Shown piece by piece: positions 12,020 through 23,950 of a stretch of 64,000 bases of DNA. Location of the stretch: the NCBI RefSeq assembly GCF_036323735.1, contig NC_086029.1, positions 13,253,816 through 13,317,815 of the forward strand, read 5' to 3'. Made by a program: the position numbers and the translations under genes. Source of the DNA: Rattus norvegicus (taxonomy: Eukaryota; Chordata; Mammalia; Rodentia; Muridae). Within the stretch, counting starts at the first letter, position 1. Each line of letters starts with the position of its first letter. The notes under the pieces are model-generated. The model worked only from the letters and a program-made list of their open reading frames with translations, was not told the origin of the DNA and made no database searches.

Positions 12020-12111
12020 GAATTCAGTTAGTTCCTAGTAGCCTGCTCTTGTAATATGTGTACTTTTAAAGATTTATAAAAATTTGTTGAGACGAATCTG
12101 AGTAACAGGGT
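12020..12111. repeat. Subunit 4 of the monomer (92 bp), most conserved
   Basis: Begins GAATTCAGTTAGTTCCTAGT and, in the array consensus, runs through TATAAAAATTTGG and GAGCCGAATC to GTAACATGGT; this copy has TTTGTTGA and GACGAATC instead. Along the array this subunit changes least. Most copies differ only by rare point changes such as GTATCC for GTAGCC, GGAGAGCC for GGTGAGCC, or CTCTCATAATATG and GTACCTGCTC in a few right-hand copies. Confidence 0.9.
12075..12082 (+). promoter_or_regulatory. TATA-box-like motif repeated in each monomer (representative)
   Basis: TATAAAAA matches the eukaryotic TATA consensus and recurs at the same place in subunit 4 of almost every monomer, for example 11705-11712. 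The equivalent positions of subunits 1-3 usually lack it. An AT-rich 36% GC repeat will produce such a word by chance, and no initiator or gene follows. It is therefore only a candidate site for satellite transcription, not a demonstrated promoter. Confidence 0.25.
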
Positions 12112-15100
12112 GGATTCGGTTAGTTCCCAATAGGCGGCAGTAGTAATAAGTGGACTGTTCGGGATATAGAAAAATTTTCACGAATGGAATCAAAATTTCT
12201 AGGCGAATTCAGTGAGTTCCCAATGGGACATGCTTGTATGAGTTTGCTTTTCAATATCGAGCAACATTTTAAGGAACAGAATCTAAGTACCATGGTGAAT
12301 TGAGTAGGTTCCCAGTAGGATTCGCATGTAATAAGTTTACTATTCAAGATAGAGCAACGTTTTAACGAACTGAAACACTGTTTCTTTGTGAATTCAGTTA
12401 GTTCCTAGTAGCCTGCTCTTGTAATATGTGTACTTTTAAAGATTTGTAAAAATTTGGTGAGCCGAATCTGAGTAACATGGTGAATTCGGTTAGTTCCCAA
12501 TAGGCCGCAGTAGTAATAAGTGGACTGTTCGGGATATAGAAAAATTTTCACGAATGGAATCAAAATTATTAGGCGAATTCAGTGAGTTCCCAATGGGACA
12601 TGCTTGTATAAGTTTGCTCTTCAATATCGAGCAACATTTTAAGGAACGGAATCCAAGTATCATGGTGAATTGAGTAGGTTCCCAATAGGATTCGCATGTA
12701 ATAAGCTTGTTATTCAAGATACAGCAACGTTTTAACGAACTGAAACACTGTTTCTTTGTGAATTCAGTTAGTTCCTAGTAGCCTGCTCTTGTAATATGTG
12801 TACTTTTAAAGATTTATAAAAATTTGGTGAGACGAATCTGAGTAACAGGGTGGATTCGGTTAGTTCCCAATAGGCGGCAGTAGTAATAAGTGGACTGTTC
12901 GGGATATAGAAAAATTTTCACGAATGGAATCAAAATTTCTAGGCGAATTCAGTGAGTTCCCAATAGGACATGCTTCTATGAGTTTGCTTTTCAATATCGA
13001 GCAACATTTTAAGGAACAGAATCTAAGTACCATGGTGAATTGAGTAGGTTCCCAGTAGGATTCGCATGTAATAAGTTTATTATTCAAGATAGAGCAACGT
13101 TTTAACGAACTGAAACACTGTTTCTTTGTGAATTCAGTTAGTTCCTAGTAGCCTGCTCTTGTAATATGTGTACTTTTAAAGATTTATAAAAATTTGGTGA
13201 GCCGAATCTGAGTAACATGGTGAATTCGGTTAGTTCTCAATAGGCCGCAGTAGTAATAAGTGGACTGTTCGGGATATAGAAAAATTTTCACGAATGGAAT
13301 CAAAATTATTAGGCGAATTCAGTGAGTTCCCAATGGGACATGCTTGTATAAGTTTGCTCTTCAATATCGAGCAACATTTTAAGGAACGGAATCCAAGTAT
13401 CATGGTGAATTGAGTAGGTTCCCAATAGGATTCGCATGTAATAAGCTTGTTATTCAAGATACAGCAACGTTTTAACGAACTGAAACACTGTTTCTTTGTG
13501 AATTCAGTTAGTTCCTAGTAGCCTGCTCTTGTAATATGTGTACTTTTAAAGATTTATAAAAATTTGGTGAGCCGAATCTGAGTAACATGGTGGATTCGGT
13601 TAGGTCCCAATAGGCGGCAGTAGTAATAAGTGGACTGTTCGGGATATAGAAAAATTTTCACGAATGGAATCAAAATCTCTAGGCGAATTCAGTGAGTTCC
13701 CAATGGGACATGCTTGTATGAGTTTGCTTTTCAATATCGAGCAACATTTTAAGGAACAGAATCTAAGTACCATCGTGAATTGAGTAGGTTCCCAGTAGGA
13801 TTCGCATGTAATAAGTTTGTTATTCAAGATAGAGCAACGTTTTAACGAACTGAAACACTGTTTCTTTGTGAATTCAGTTAGTTCCTAGTAGCCTGCTCTT
13901 GTAATATGTGTACTTTTAAAGATTTATAAAAATTTGGTGAGCCTAATCTGAGTAAAATGGTGAATTCGGTTAGTTACCAATAGGCCGCAGTAGTAATAAG
14001 TGGACTGTTCGGGATATAGAAAAATTTTCACGAATGGAATCAAAATTTCTAGGCGAATTCAGTGAGTTCCCAATGGGACATGCTTGTATGAGTTTGCTTT
14101 TCAATATCGAGCAACATTTTAAGGAACAGAATCTAAGTACCATGGTGAATTGAGTAGGTTCCCAGTAGGATTCGCATGTAATAAGTTTGTTATTCAAGAT
14201 AGAGCAACGTTTTAACGAACTGAAACACTGTTTCTTTGTGAATTCAGTTAGTTCCTAGTAGCCTGCTCTTGTAATATGTGTACTTTTAAAGATTTATAAA
14301 AATTTGGTGAGCCGAATCTGAGTAACATGGTGAATTCGGTTAGTTCACAATAGGCCGCAGTAGTAATAAGTGGACTGTTCGGGATATAGAAAAATTTTCA
14401 CGAATGGAATCAAAATTTCTAGGCGAATTCAGTGAGTTCCCAATGGGACATGCTTGTATGAGTTTGCTTTTCATTATCGAGCAACATTTTAAGGAACGGA
14501 CTCTAAGTATCATGGTGAATTGAGTAGGTTCCCAGTAGGATTCGCATGTAATAAGCTTGTTATTCAAGATACAGCAACGTTTTAACGAACTGAAACACTG
14601 TTTCTTTGTGAATTCAGTTAGTTCCTAGTAGCCTGCTCTTGTAATATGTGTACTTTTAAAGATTTATAAAAATTTGGTGAGCCGAATCTGAGTAACATGG
14701 TGAATTCGGTTAGTTCCCAATAGGCCGCAGTAGTAATAAGTGGACTGTTCGGGATATAGAAAAATTTTCACGAATGGAATCAAAATTTCTAGGCGAATTC
14801 AGTGAGTTCCCAATGGGACATGCTTGTATGAGTTTGCTTTTCAATATCGAGCAACATTTTAAGGAACGGAATCCAAATAACTTGGTGAATTGAGTAGGTT
14901 CCCAATAGGATTCGCATGTAATAAGCTTGTTATTCAAGATAGAGCAACGTTTTAACGAACTGAAACACTGTTTCTTTGTGAATTCAGTTTGTTCCTAGTA
15001 GCCTGCTCTTGTAATATGTGTACTTCTAAAGATTTATAAAAATTTGGTGAGCCGAATCTGAGTAACATGGTGAATTCGGTTAGTTCCCAATAGGCGGCAG

Positions 15101-15441
15101 TAGTAATAAGTGGACTGTTCGGGATATAGAAAAATTTTCACGAATGGAATCAAAATCTCTAGGCGAATTCAGTGAGTTCCCAATAGGACATGCTTGTATG
15201 AGTTTGCTTTTCAATATCGAGCAACATTTTAAGGAACAGAATCTAAGTACCATCGTGAATTGAGTAGGTTCCCAGTAGGATTCGCATGTAATAAGTTTGT
15301 TATTCAAGATAGAGCAACGTTTTAACGAACTGAAACACTGTTTCTTTGTGAATTCAGTTAGTTCCTAGTAGCCTGCTCTTGTAATATGTGTACTTTTAAA
15401 GATTTATAAAAATTTGGTGAGCCGAATCTGAGTAACATGGT

Positions 15442-18270
15442 GAATTCGGTTAGTTCCCAATAGGCCGCAGTAGTAATAAGTGGACTGTTCGGGATATAGA
15501 AAAATTTTCACGAATGGAATAAAAATTTCTAGGCGAATTCAGTGAGTTCCCAATGGGACATGCTTGTATGAGTTTGCTTTTCAATATCGAGCAACATTTT
15601 AAGGAACAGAATCTAAGTACCATGGTGAATTGAGTAGGTTCCCAGTAGGATTCGCATGTAATAAGTTTGTTATTCAAGATAGAGCAACGTTTTAACGAAC
15701 TGAAACACTGTTTCTTTGTGAATTCAGTTAGTTCCTAGTAGCCTGCTCTTGTAATATGTGTACTTTTAAAGATTTATAAAAATTTGGTGAGCCGAATCTG
15801 AGTAACATGGTGAATTCGGTTAGTTCCCAATAGGCCGCAGTAGTAATAAGTGGACTGTTCGGGATATAGAAAAATTTTCACGAATGGAATCAAAATTTCT
15901 AGGCGAATTCAGTGAGTTCCCAATGGGACATGCTTGTATGAGTTTGCTTTTCAATATCGAGCAACATTTTAAGGAACAGAATCTAAGTAACATGGTGAAT
16001 TGAGTAGGTTCCCAGTAGGATTCGCATGTAATTAGTTTGTTATTCAAGATAGAGCAACGTTTTAACGAACTGAAACACTGTTTCTTTGTGAATTCAGTTA
16101 GTTCCTAGTAGCCTGCTCTTGTAATATGTGTACTTTTAAAGATTTATAAAAATTTGGTGAGCCGAATCTGAGTAACATGGTGAATTCGGTTAGTTCACAA
16201 TAGGCCGCAGTAGTAATAAGTGGACTGTTCGGGATATAGAAAAATTTTCACGAATGGAATCAAAATTTCTAGGCGAATTCAGTGAGTTCCCAATGGGACA
16301 TGCTTGTATGAGTTTGCTTTTCATTATCGACCAACATTTTAAGGAACGGACTCTAAGTATCATGGTGAATTGAGTAGGTTCCCAGTAGGATTCGCATGTA
16401 ATAAGCTTGTTATTCAAGATACAGCAACGTTTTAACGAACTGAAACACTGTTTCTTTGTGAATTCAGTTAGTTCCTAGTAGCCTGCTCTTGTAATATGTG
16501 TACTTTTAAAGATTTATAAAAATTTGGTGAGACGAATCTGAGTAACAGGGTGGATTCGGTTAGTTCCCAATAGGCGGCAGTAGTAATAAGTGGACTGTTC
16601 GGGATATAGAAAAATTTTCACGAATGGAATCAAAATTTCTAGGCGAATTCAGTGAGTTCCCAATGGGACATGCTTGTATGAGTTTGCTTTTCAATATCGA
16701 GCAACATTTTAAGGAACAGAATCTAAGTACCATGGTGAATTGAGTAGGTTCCCAGTAGGATTCGCATGTAATAAGTTTATTATTCAAGATAGAGCAACGT
16801 TTTAACGAACTGAAACACTGTTTCTTTGTGAATTCAGTTAGTTCCTAGTAGCCTGCTCTTGTAATATGTGTACTTTTAAAGATTTATAAAAATTTGGTGA
16901 GCCGAATCTGAGTAACATGGTGAATTCGGTTAGTTCCCAATAGGCCGCAGTAGTAATAAGTGGACTGTTCGGGATATAGAAAAATTTTCACGAATGGAAT
17001 CAAAATTTCTAGGCGAATTCAGTGAGTTCCCAATGGGACATGCTTGTATGAGTTTGCTTTTCAATATCGAGCAACATTTTAAGGAACAGAATCTAAGTAC
17101 CATGGTGAATTGAGTAGGTTCCCAGTAGGATTCGCATGTAATAAGTTTGTTATTCAAGATAGAGCAACGTTTTAACGAACTGAAACACTGTTTCTTTGTG
17201 AATTCAGTTAGTTCCTAGTAGCCTGCTCTTGTAATATGTGTACTTTTAAAGATTTATAAAAATTTGGTGAGCCGAATCTGAGTAACATGGTGAATTCGGT
17301 TAGTTCACAATAGGCCGCAGTAGTAATAAATGGACTGTTCGGGATATAGAAAAATTTTCACGAATGGAATCAAAATTTCTAGGCGAATTCAGTGAGTTCC
17401 CAATAGGACATGCTTGTATGAGTTTGCTTTTCAATATCGAGCAACATTTTAAGGAACAGAATCGAAGTACCATGGTGAATTGAGTAGGTTCCCAGTAGGA
17501 TTCGCATGTAATAAGTTTATTATTCAAGATAGAGCAACGTTTTAACGAACTGAAACACTGTTTCTTTGTGAATTCAGTTAGTTCCTAGTAGCCTGCTCTT
17601 GTAATATGTGTACTTTTAAAGATTTATAAAAATTTGGTGAGCCGAATCTGAGTAACATGGTGAATTCGGTTAGTTCTCAATAGGCCGCAGTAGTAATAAG
17701 TGGACTGTTCGGGATATAGAAAAATTTTCACGAATGGAATCAAAATTATTAGGCGAATTCAGTGAGTTCCCAATGGGACATGCTTGTATAAGTTTGCTCT
17801 TCAATATCGAGCAACATTTTAAGGAACGGAATCCAAGTATCATGGTGAATTGAGTAGGTTCCCAATAGGATTCGCATGTAATAAGCTTGTAATTCAAGAT
17901 ACAGCAACGTTTTAACGAACTGAAACACTGTTTCTTTGTGAATTCAGTTAGTTCCTAGTAGCCTGCTCTTGTAATATGTGTACTTTTAAAGATTTATAAA
18001 AATTTGGTGAGCCGAATCTGAGTAACATGGTGGATTCGGTTAGGTCCCAATAGGCGGCAGTAGTAATAAGTGGACTGTTCGGGATATAGAAAAATTTTCA
18101 CGAATGGAATCAAAATCTCTAGGCGAATTCAGTGAGTTCCCAATGGGACATGCTTGTATGAGTTTGCTTTTCAATATCGAGCAACATTTTAAGGAACAGA
18201 ATCTAAGTACCATGGTGAATTGAGTAGGTTCCCAGTAGGATTCGCATGTAATAAGTTTGTTATTCAAGAT
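15442..18270. repeat. Partial second copy of the 11.0-13.8 kb segment (offset 4,440 bp)
   Basis: Monomers at 15442, 15812, 16182, 16552, 17292, 17662 and 18032 correspond to 11002, 11372, 11742, 12112, 12852, 13222 and 13592, a 12-monomer offset. Shared rare marks are AGTAACATGG in the second, TCAATAGGACA at 12,958/17,398, GTTCTCAATAGG at 13,230/17,670 and TTAGGTCCC at 13,600/18,040. The monomer at 16922 (V) differs from its partner 12482 (N), so the block has been altered by exchange since duplication. Confidence 0.75.
17292..17661. repeat. Chimeric monomer: C head, D tail
   Basis: The start has GTTCACAATAGGCCGC, the signature of pentamer position C. The second half has GGAACAGAATC, CCCAGTAGG and AAGTTTATTATTC, the signature of position D. 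The next monomer is an E. This is the expected product of an exchange that joined C to D and removed one monomer length. Confidence 0.65.
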
Positions 18271-20991
18271 AGAGCAACGTTTTAACGAACTGAAACACTG
18301 TTTCTTTGTGAATTCAGTTAGTTCCTAGTAGCCTGCTCTTGTAATATGTGTACTTTTAAAGATTTATAAAAATTTGATGAGCCGAATCTGAGTAACATGG
18401 TGAATTCGGTTAGTTCCAAATAGGCCGCAGTAGTAATAAGTGGACTGTTCGGGATATAGAAAAATTTTCACGAATGGAATCAAAATTATTAGGCGAATTC
18501 AGTGAGTTCCCAATGGGACATGCTTGTATAAGTTTGCTCTTCAATATCGAGCAACATTTTAAGGAACGGAATCCAAGTATCATGGTGAATTGAGTAGGTT
18601 CCCAATAGGATTGGCATGTATTAAGCTTGTTATTCAAGATACAGCAACGTTTTAACGAACTGAAACACTGTTTCTTTGTGAATTCAGTTAGATCCTAGTA
18701 GCCTGCTCTTGTAATATGTGTACTTTTAAAGATTTATAAAAGTTTTGTGAGCCGAATCTGAGTAACATGGTGGAATCGGTTAGTTCCCAATAGGCGGCAG
18801 TAGTAATAAGTGGACTGTTCGGGATATAGAAAAATTTTCACGAATGGAATCAAAATCTCTAGGCGAATTCAGTGAGTTCCCAATGGGACATGCTTGTATG
18901 AGTTTGCTTTTCAATATCGAGCAACATTTTAAGGAACAGAATCTAAGTACCATGGTGAATTGAGTAGGTTCCCAGTAGAATTCGCATGTAATAAGTTTGT
19001 TATTCAAGATAAAGCAACGTTTTAACGAACTGAAACACTGTTTCTTTGTGAATTCAGTTAGTTCCTAGTAGCCTGCTCTTGTAATATGTGTACTTTTAAA
19101 GATTTATAAAAATTTGGTGAGCCGAATCTGAGTAACATGGTGAATTCGGTTAGTTCCCAATAGGCCGCAGTAGTAATAAGTGGACTGTTCGGGATATAGA
19201 AAAATTTTCACGAATGGAATCAAAATTATTAGGCGAATTCAGTGAGTTCCCAATGGGACATGCTTGTATAAGTTTGCTCTTCAACATCGAGCAACATTTT
19301 AAGGAACGGAATCCAAGTATCATGGTGAATTGTGTAGGTTCCCAATAGGATTCGCATGTAATAAGCTTGTTATTCAAGATACAGCAACGTTTTAACGAAC
19401 TGAAACACTGTTTCTTTGTGAATTCAGTTAGTTCTTAGTAGCCTGCTCTTGTAATATGTGTACTTTTAAAGATTTATAAAAATTTGGTGAGCCGAATCTG
19501 AGTAACATGGTGGATTCGGTTAGTTCCCAATAGGCGGCAGTAGTAATAAGTGGACTGTTCGGGATATAGAAAAATTTTCACGAATGGAATCAAAATCTCT
19601 AGGCGAATTCAGTGAGTTCCCAATGGGACATGCTTGTATGAGTTTGCTTTTCATTATCGAGCAACATTTTAAGGAACGTACTCTAAGTATCATTGTGAAT
19701 TGAGTAGGTTCCCAATAATATTCGCATGTAATAAGCTTGTTATTCAAGATACAGCAACGTTTTAACGAACTGAAACACTGTTTCTTTGTGAATTCAGTTA
19801 GTTCCTAGTAGCCTGCTCTTGTAATATGTGTACTTTTAAAGATTTATAAAAATTTGGTGAGCCGAATCTGAGTAACATGGTGGATTCGCTTAGTTCCCAA
19901 TAGGCGGCAGTAGTAATAAGTGGACTGTTCGGGATATAGAAAAATTTTCACGAATGGAATCAAAATTTCTAGGCGAATTCAGTGAGTTCGCAATGGGACA
20001 TGCTTGTATGAGTTTGCTTTTCAATATCGAGCAACATTTTAAGGAACAGAATCTAAGTACCATGGTGAATTGAGTAGGTTCCCAGTAGGATTCGCATGTA
20101 ATAAGTTTATTATTCAAGATAGAGCAACGTTTTAACGAACTGAAACACTGTTTCTTTGTGAATTCAGTTAGTTCCTAGTAGCCTGCTCTTGTAATATGTG
20201 TACTTTTAAAGATTTATAAAAATTTGGTGAGCCGAATCTGAGTAACATGGTGAATTCGGTTAGTTCCCAATAGGCCGCAGTAGTAATAAGTGGACTGTTC
20301 GGGATATAGAAAAATTTTCACGAATGGAATCAAAATCTCTAGGCGAATTCAGTGAGTTCCCAATGGGACATGCTTGTATGAGTTTGCTTTTCAATATCGA
20401 GCAACATTTTAAGGAACAGAATCTAAGTACCATGGTGAATTGAGTAGGTTCCCAGTAGGATTCGCATGTAATAAGTTTGTTATTCAAGATAGAGCAACGT
20501 TTTAACGAACTGAAACACTGTTTCTTTGTGAATTCAGTTAGTTCCTAGTATCCTGCTCTTGTAATATGTGTACTTTTAAAGATTTATAAAAATTTGGTGA
20601 GCCGAATCTGAGTAACATGGTGAATTCGGTTAGTTCCCAATAGGCCGCAGTAGTAATAAGTGGACTCTTCGGGATATAGAAAAATTTTCACGAATGGAAT
20701 CAAAATTTCTAGGCGAATTCAGTGAGTTCCCAATGGGACATGCTTGTATGAGTTTGCTCTTCAATATCGAGCAACATTTTAAGGAACGGAATCCAAGTAT
20801 CATGGTGAATTAAGTAGGTTCCCAATAGGATTCGCATGTAATAAGCTTGTTATTCAAGATACAGCAACGTTTTAACGAACTGAAACACTGTTTCTTTGTG
20901 AATTCAGTTAGTTCCTAGTAGCCTGCTCTTGTAATATGTGTACTTTTAAAGATTTATAAAAATTTGGTGAGCCGAATCTGAGTAACATGGT

Positions 20992-23100
20992 GGATTCGGT
21001 TAGTTCCCAATAGGCGGCAGTAGTAATAAGTGGACTGTTCGGGATATAGAAAAATTTTCACGAATGGAATCAAAATCTCTAGGCGAATTCAGTGAGTTCC
21101 CAATGGGACATGCTTGTATGAGTTTGCTTTTCAATATCGAGCAACATTTTAAGGAACAGAATCTAAGTAACATGGTGAATTGAGTAGGTTCCCAGTAGGA
21201 TTCGCATGTAATAAGTTTGTTATTCAAGATAGAGCAACGTTTTAACGAACTGAAACACTGTTTCTTTGTGAATTCAGTTAGTTCCTAGTAGCCTGCTCTT
21301 GTAATATGTGTACTTTTAAAGATTTATAAAAATTTGGTGAGCCGAATATGAGTAACATGGTGAATTCGGTTAGTTCCCAATAGGCCGCAGTAGTAATAAG
21401 TGGACTGTTCGGGATATAGAAAAATTTTCACGAATGGAATCAAAATTTCTAGGCGAATTCAGTGAGTTCCCAATGGGACATGCTTGTATGAGTTTGCTTT
21501 TCAATATCGACCAACATTTTAAGGAACGGAATCCAAGTATAATGGTGAATTGAGTAGGTTCCCAATAGGATTCGCATGTAATAAGCTTGTAATTCAAGAT
21601 AGAGCAACTTTATAACGAACTGAAACACTGTTTCTTTGTGAATTCAGTTAGTTCCTAGTAGCCTGCTCTTGTAATATGTGTACTTTTAAAGATTTATAAA
21701 AATTTGGAGAGCCGAATCTGAGTAACATGGTGAATTCGGTTAGTTCCCAATAGGCCGCAGTAGTAATAAGTGGACTGTTCGGGATATAGAAAAATTTTCA
21801 CGAATGGAATCAAAATTTCTAGGCGAATTCAGTGAGTTCCCAATGGGACATGCTTGTATGAGTTTGCTTTTCATTATCGAGCAACATTTTAAGGAACGGA
21901 CTCTAAGTATCATGGTGAATTGAGTAGGTTCCCAATAGGATTCGCATGTAATGAGCTTGTTATTCAAGATACAGCAACGTTTTAACGAACTGAAACACTG
22001 TTTCTTTGTGAATTCAGTTAGTTCCAAGTAGCCTGCTCTTGTAATATGTGTACTTTTAAAGATTTATAAAAATTTGGTGAGCCGAATCTGAGTAACATGG
22101 TGGATTCGGTTAGTTCCCAATAGGCAGCAGTAGTAATCAGTGGACTGTTCGGGATATAGAAAAATTTTCACGAATGGAATCAAAATTTCTAGGCGAATTC
22201 AGTGAGTTCCCAATGGGACATGCTTCTATGAGTTTGCTTTTCAATATCGAGCAACATTTTAAGGAACAGAATCTAAGTACCATGGTGAATTGAGTAGGTT
22301 CCAAGTAGGATTCGCATGTAATAAGTTTGTTATTCATGATAGAGCAACGTTTTAACGAACTGAAACACTGTTTCTTTGTGAATTCAGTTAGTTCCTAGTA
22401 TCCTGCTCTTGTAATATGTGTACTTTTAAAGATTTATAAAAATTTGGTGAGCCGAATCTGAGTAACATGGTGAATTCGGTTAGTTCCCAATAGGCCGCAG
22501 TAGTAATAAGTGGACTCTTCGGGATATAGAAAAATTTTCACGAATGGAATCAAAATTTCTAGGCGAATTCAGTGAGTTCCCAATGGGACATGCTTGTATG
22601 AGTTTGCTCTTCAATATCGAGCAACATTTTAAGGAACGGAATCCAAGTATCATGGTGAATTGAGTAGGTTCCCAATAGGATTCGCATGTAAGAAGCTTGT
22701 TATTCAAGATAGAGCAACGTTTTAACGAACTGAAACACTGTTTCTTTGTGAATTCAGTTAGTTCCTAGTAGCCTTTCTTGTAATATGTGTACTTTTAAAG
22801 ATTTATAAAAATTTGGTGAGCCGAATCTGAGCAACATGTTGAATTCGGTTAGTTCCCAATAGGCCGCCGTAGTAATAAGTGGACTGTTCGGGATATAGAA
22901 AAATTTTCACGAATGGAATCAAAATTTCTAGGCGAATTCAGTGAGTTCCCAATGTGACATGCTTGTATGAGTTTGCTTTTCAATATCGAGCAACATTTTA
23001 AGGAACGGAATCCAAGTATCATGGTGAATTGAGTAGGTTCCCAGTAGGATTCGCATGTAATAAGTTTGTTATTCAAGATAGAGCTACGTTTTAACGAACT
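20992..23100. repeat. Six-monomer block, copy 2
   Basis: Right-hand partner of 3,234-5,340. Its fifth monomer (22472) also shares GTAAGAAGC and a two-base loss in GTAGCC..CTTG with the monomer at 2125, so that monomer type occurs at 2.1, 4.7 and 22.5 kb. The block ends close to the change in variant composition at 23.2 kb. Confidence 0.75.
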
Positions 23101-23950
23101 GAAACACTGTTTCTTTGTGAATTCAGTTAGTTCCTAGTAGCCTGCTCTTGTAATATGTGTACTTTTAAAGATTTATAAAAATTTGTTGAGCCGAATCTGA
23201 GTAACATGGTGAATTTGGTTAGTTCCCAATAGGCCGCAGTAGTAATAAGTGGACTGTTCGGGATATAGAAAAATTTTCACGAATGGAATCAAAATTTCTA
23301 GGCGAATTCATTGAGTTCCCAATGGGACATGCTTGTATGAGTTTGCTTTTCAATACTGACCAACATTTTAAGGAACTGAATCCAAGTATCATGGTGAATT
23401 GAGTAGATTCCCAATAGGATTCGCATGTAATAAGCTTGTTATTCCAGATAGAGCAACGTTTTAACGAACTGAAACACTGTTTCTTTGTGAATTCAGTTAG
23501 TTCCTAGTAGCCTGCTCTTGTAATATGTGTACTTTTAAAGATTTATAAAAATTTGGTGAGCCGAATCTGAGCAACATGGTGAATTTGGTTAGTTCCGAAT
23601 AGGCCGCAGTAGTAATAAGTGGACTGTTCGGGATATAGAAAAATTTTGACGAATGGAATCAAAATTTCTAGGCAAATTCAGTGAGTTCCCAATGGGACAT
23701 TCTTGTATGAGTTTGCTTTTCAATACTGACCAACATTTTAAGGAAATGAATCCAAGTATCATGGTGAATTGAGTAGGTTCCCAATAGGATTCGCATGTAA
23801 TAAGCTTGTTATTCAAGATAGAGCAACGTTTTAACGAACTGAAACACTGTTTCTTTGTGAATTCAGTTAGTTCCTAGTAGCCTGCTCTTGTAATATGTGT
23901 ACTTTTAAAGATTTATAAAAATTTGGAGAGCCGAATCTGAGTAACATGGT

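Larger units (their letters stand above)
11742..12111. repeat. Representative 370-bp monomer
   Basis: A full-length copy used here as the reference unit. It contains four related subunits starting at 11742, 11835, 11927 and 12020 (93, 92, 93 and 92 bp). GAATTC (EcoRI site) occurs at the start of subunits 1, 2 and 4, and subunit 3 has GAATTG instead. AAGCTT (HindIII site) lies at 11963-11968. The copy belongs to the variant with CATTATCGAGC in subunit 2 and GGACTCTAAG after it. The stretch from mid subunit 3 through subunit 4 is nearly invariant across the array, while subunit 1 and the second half of subunit 2 carry most variant positions. Confidence 0.95.
11002..12851. repeat. Pentameric higher-order repeat A-B-C-D-E, copy 3
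   Basis: Directly abuts copy 2 at an offset of 1,849-1,850 bp. The markers are retained (AATAAAAATTTC in A, R type in C, GACGAATC and AACAGGG before D, AAAATTATT in E). Monomer C here has GTTCCCAA rather than GTTCACAA. It is followed by a further D-E pair at 12,852-13,591. Confidence 0.8.
1..23210. repeat. Array region I: variants V, R, N and X
   Basis: About 62 monomers. The commonest variant (V) has GGAACAGAATCTAAGTACC in subunit 2 and CCCAGTAGG..AAGTTT in subunit 3. The second (R) has CATTATCGAGC with GGACTCTAAG. A third (N) has AAAATTATT, ATAAGTTTGCTCTTC and GATACAGC. A rare fourth (X; 1015, 5453, 6563) has GACTAATTTT and GAGTTTGGTG in place of GAATTCAGTG. The CAATACTGACC and GCATTTCATTATCG variants of region II are absent. 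V, R and N reappear only in limited patches further right. Confidence 0.85.

Noticed and set aside
11742..12111. CENP-B box
   Set aside because: TTCGGGATATAG and ATTCGGTTAG match the first half of the box, but neither has the CGGG half at the required spacing.
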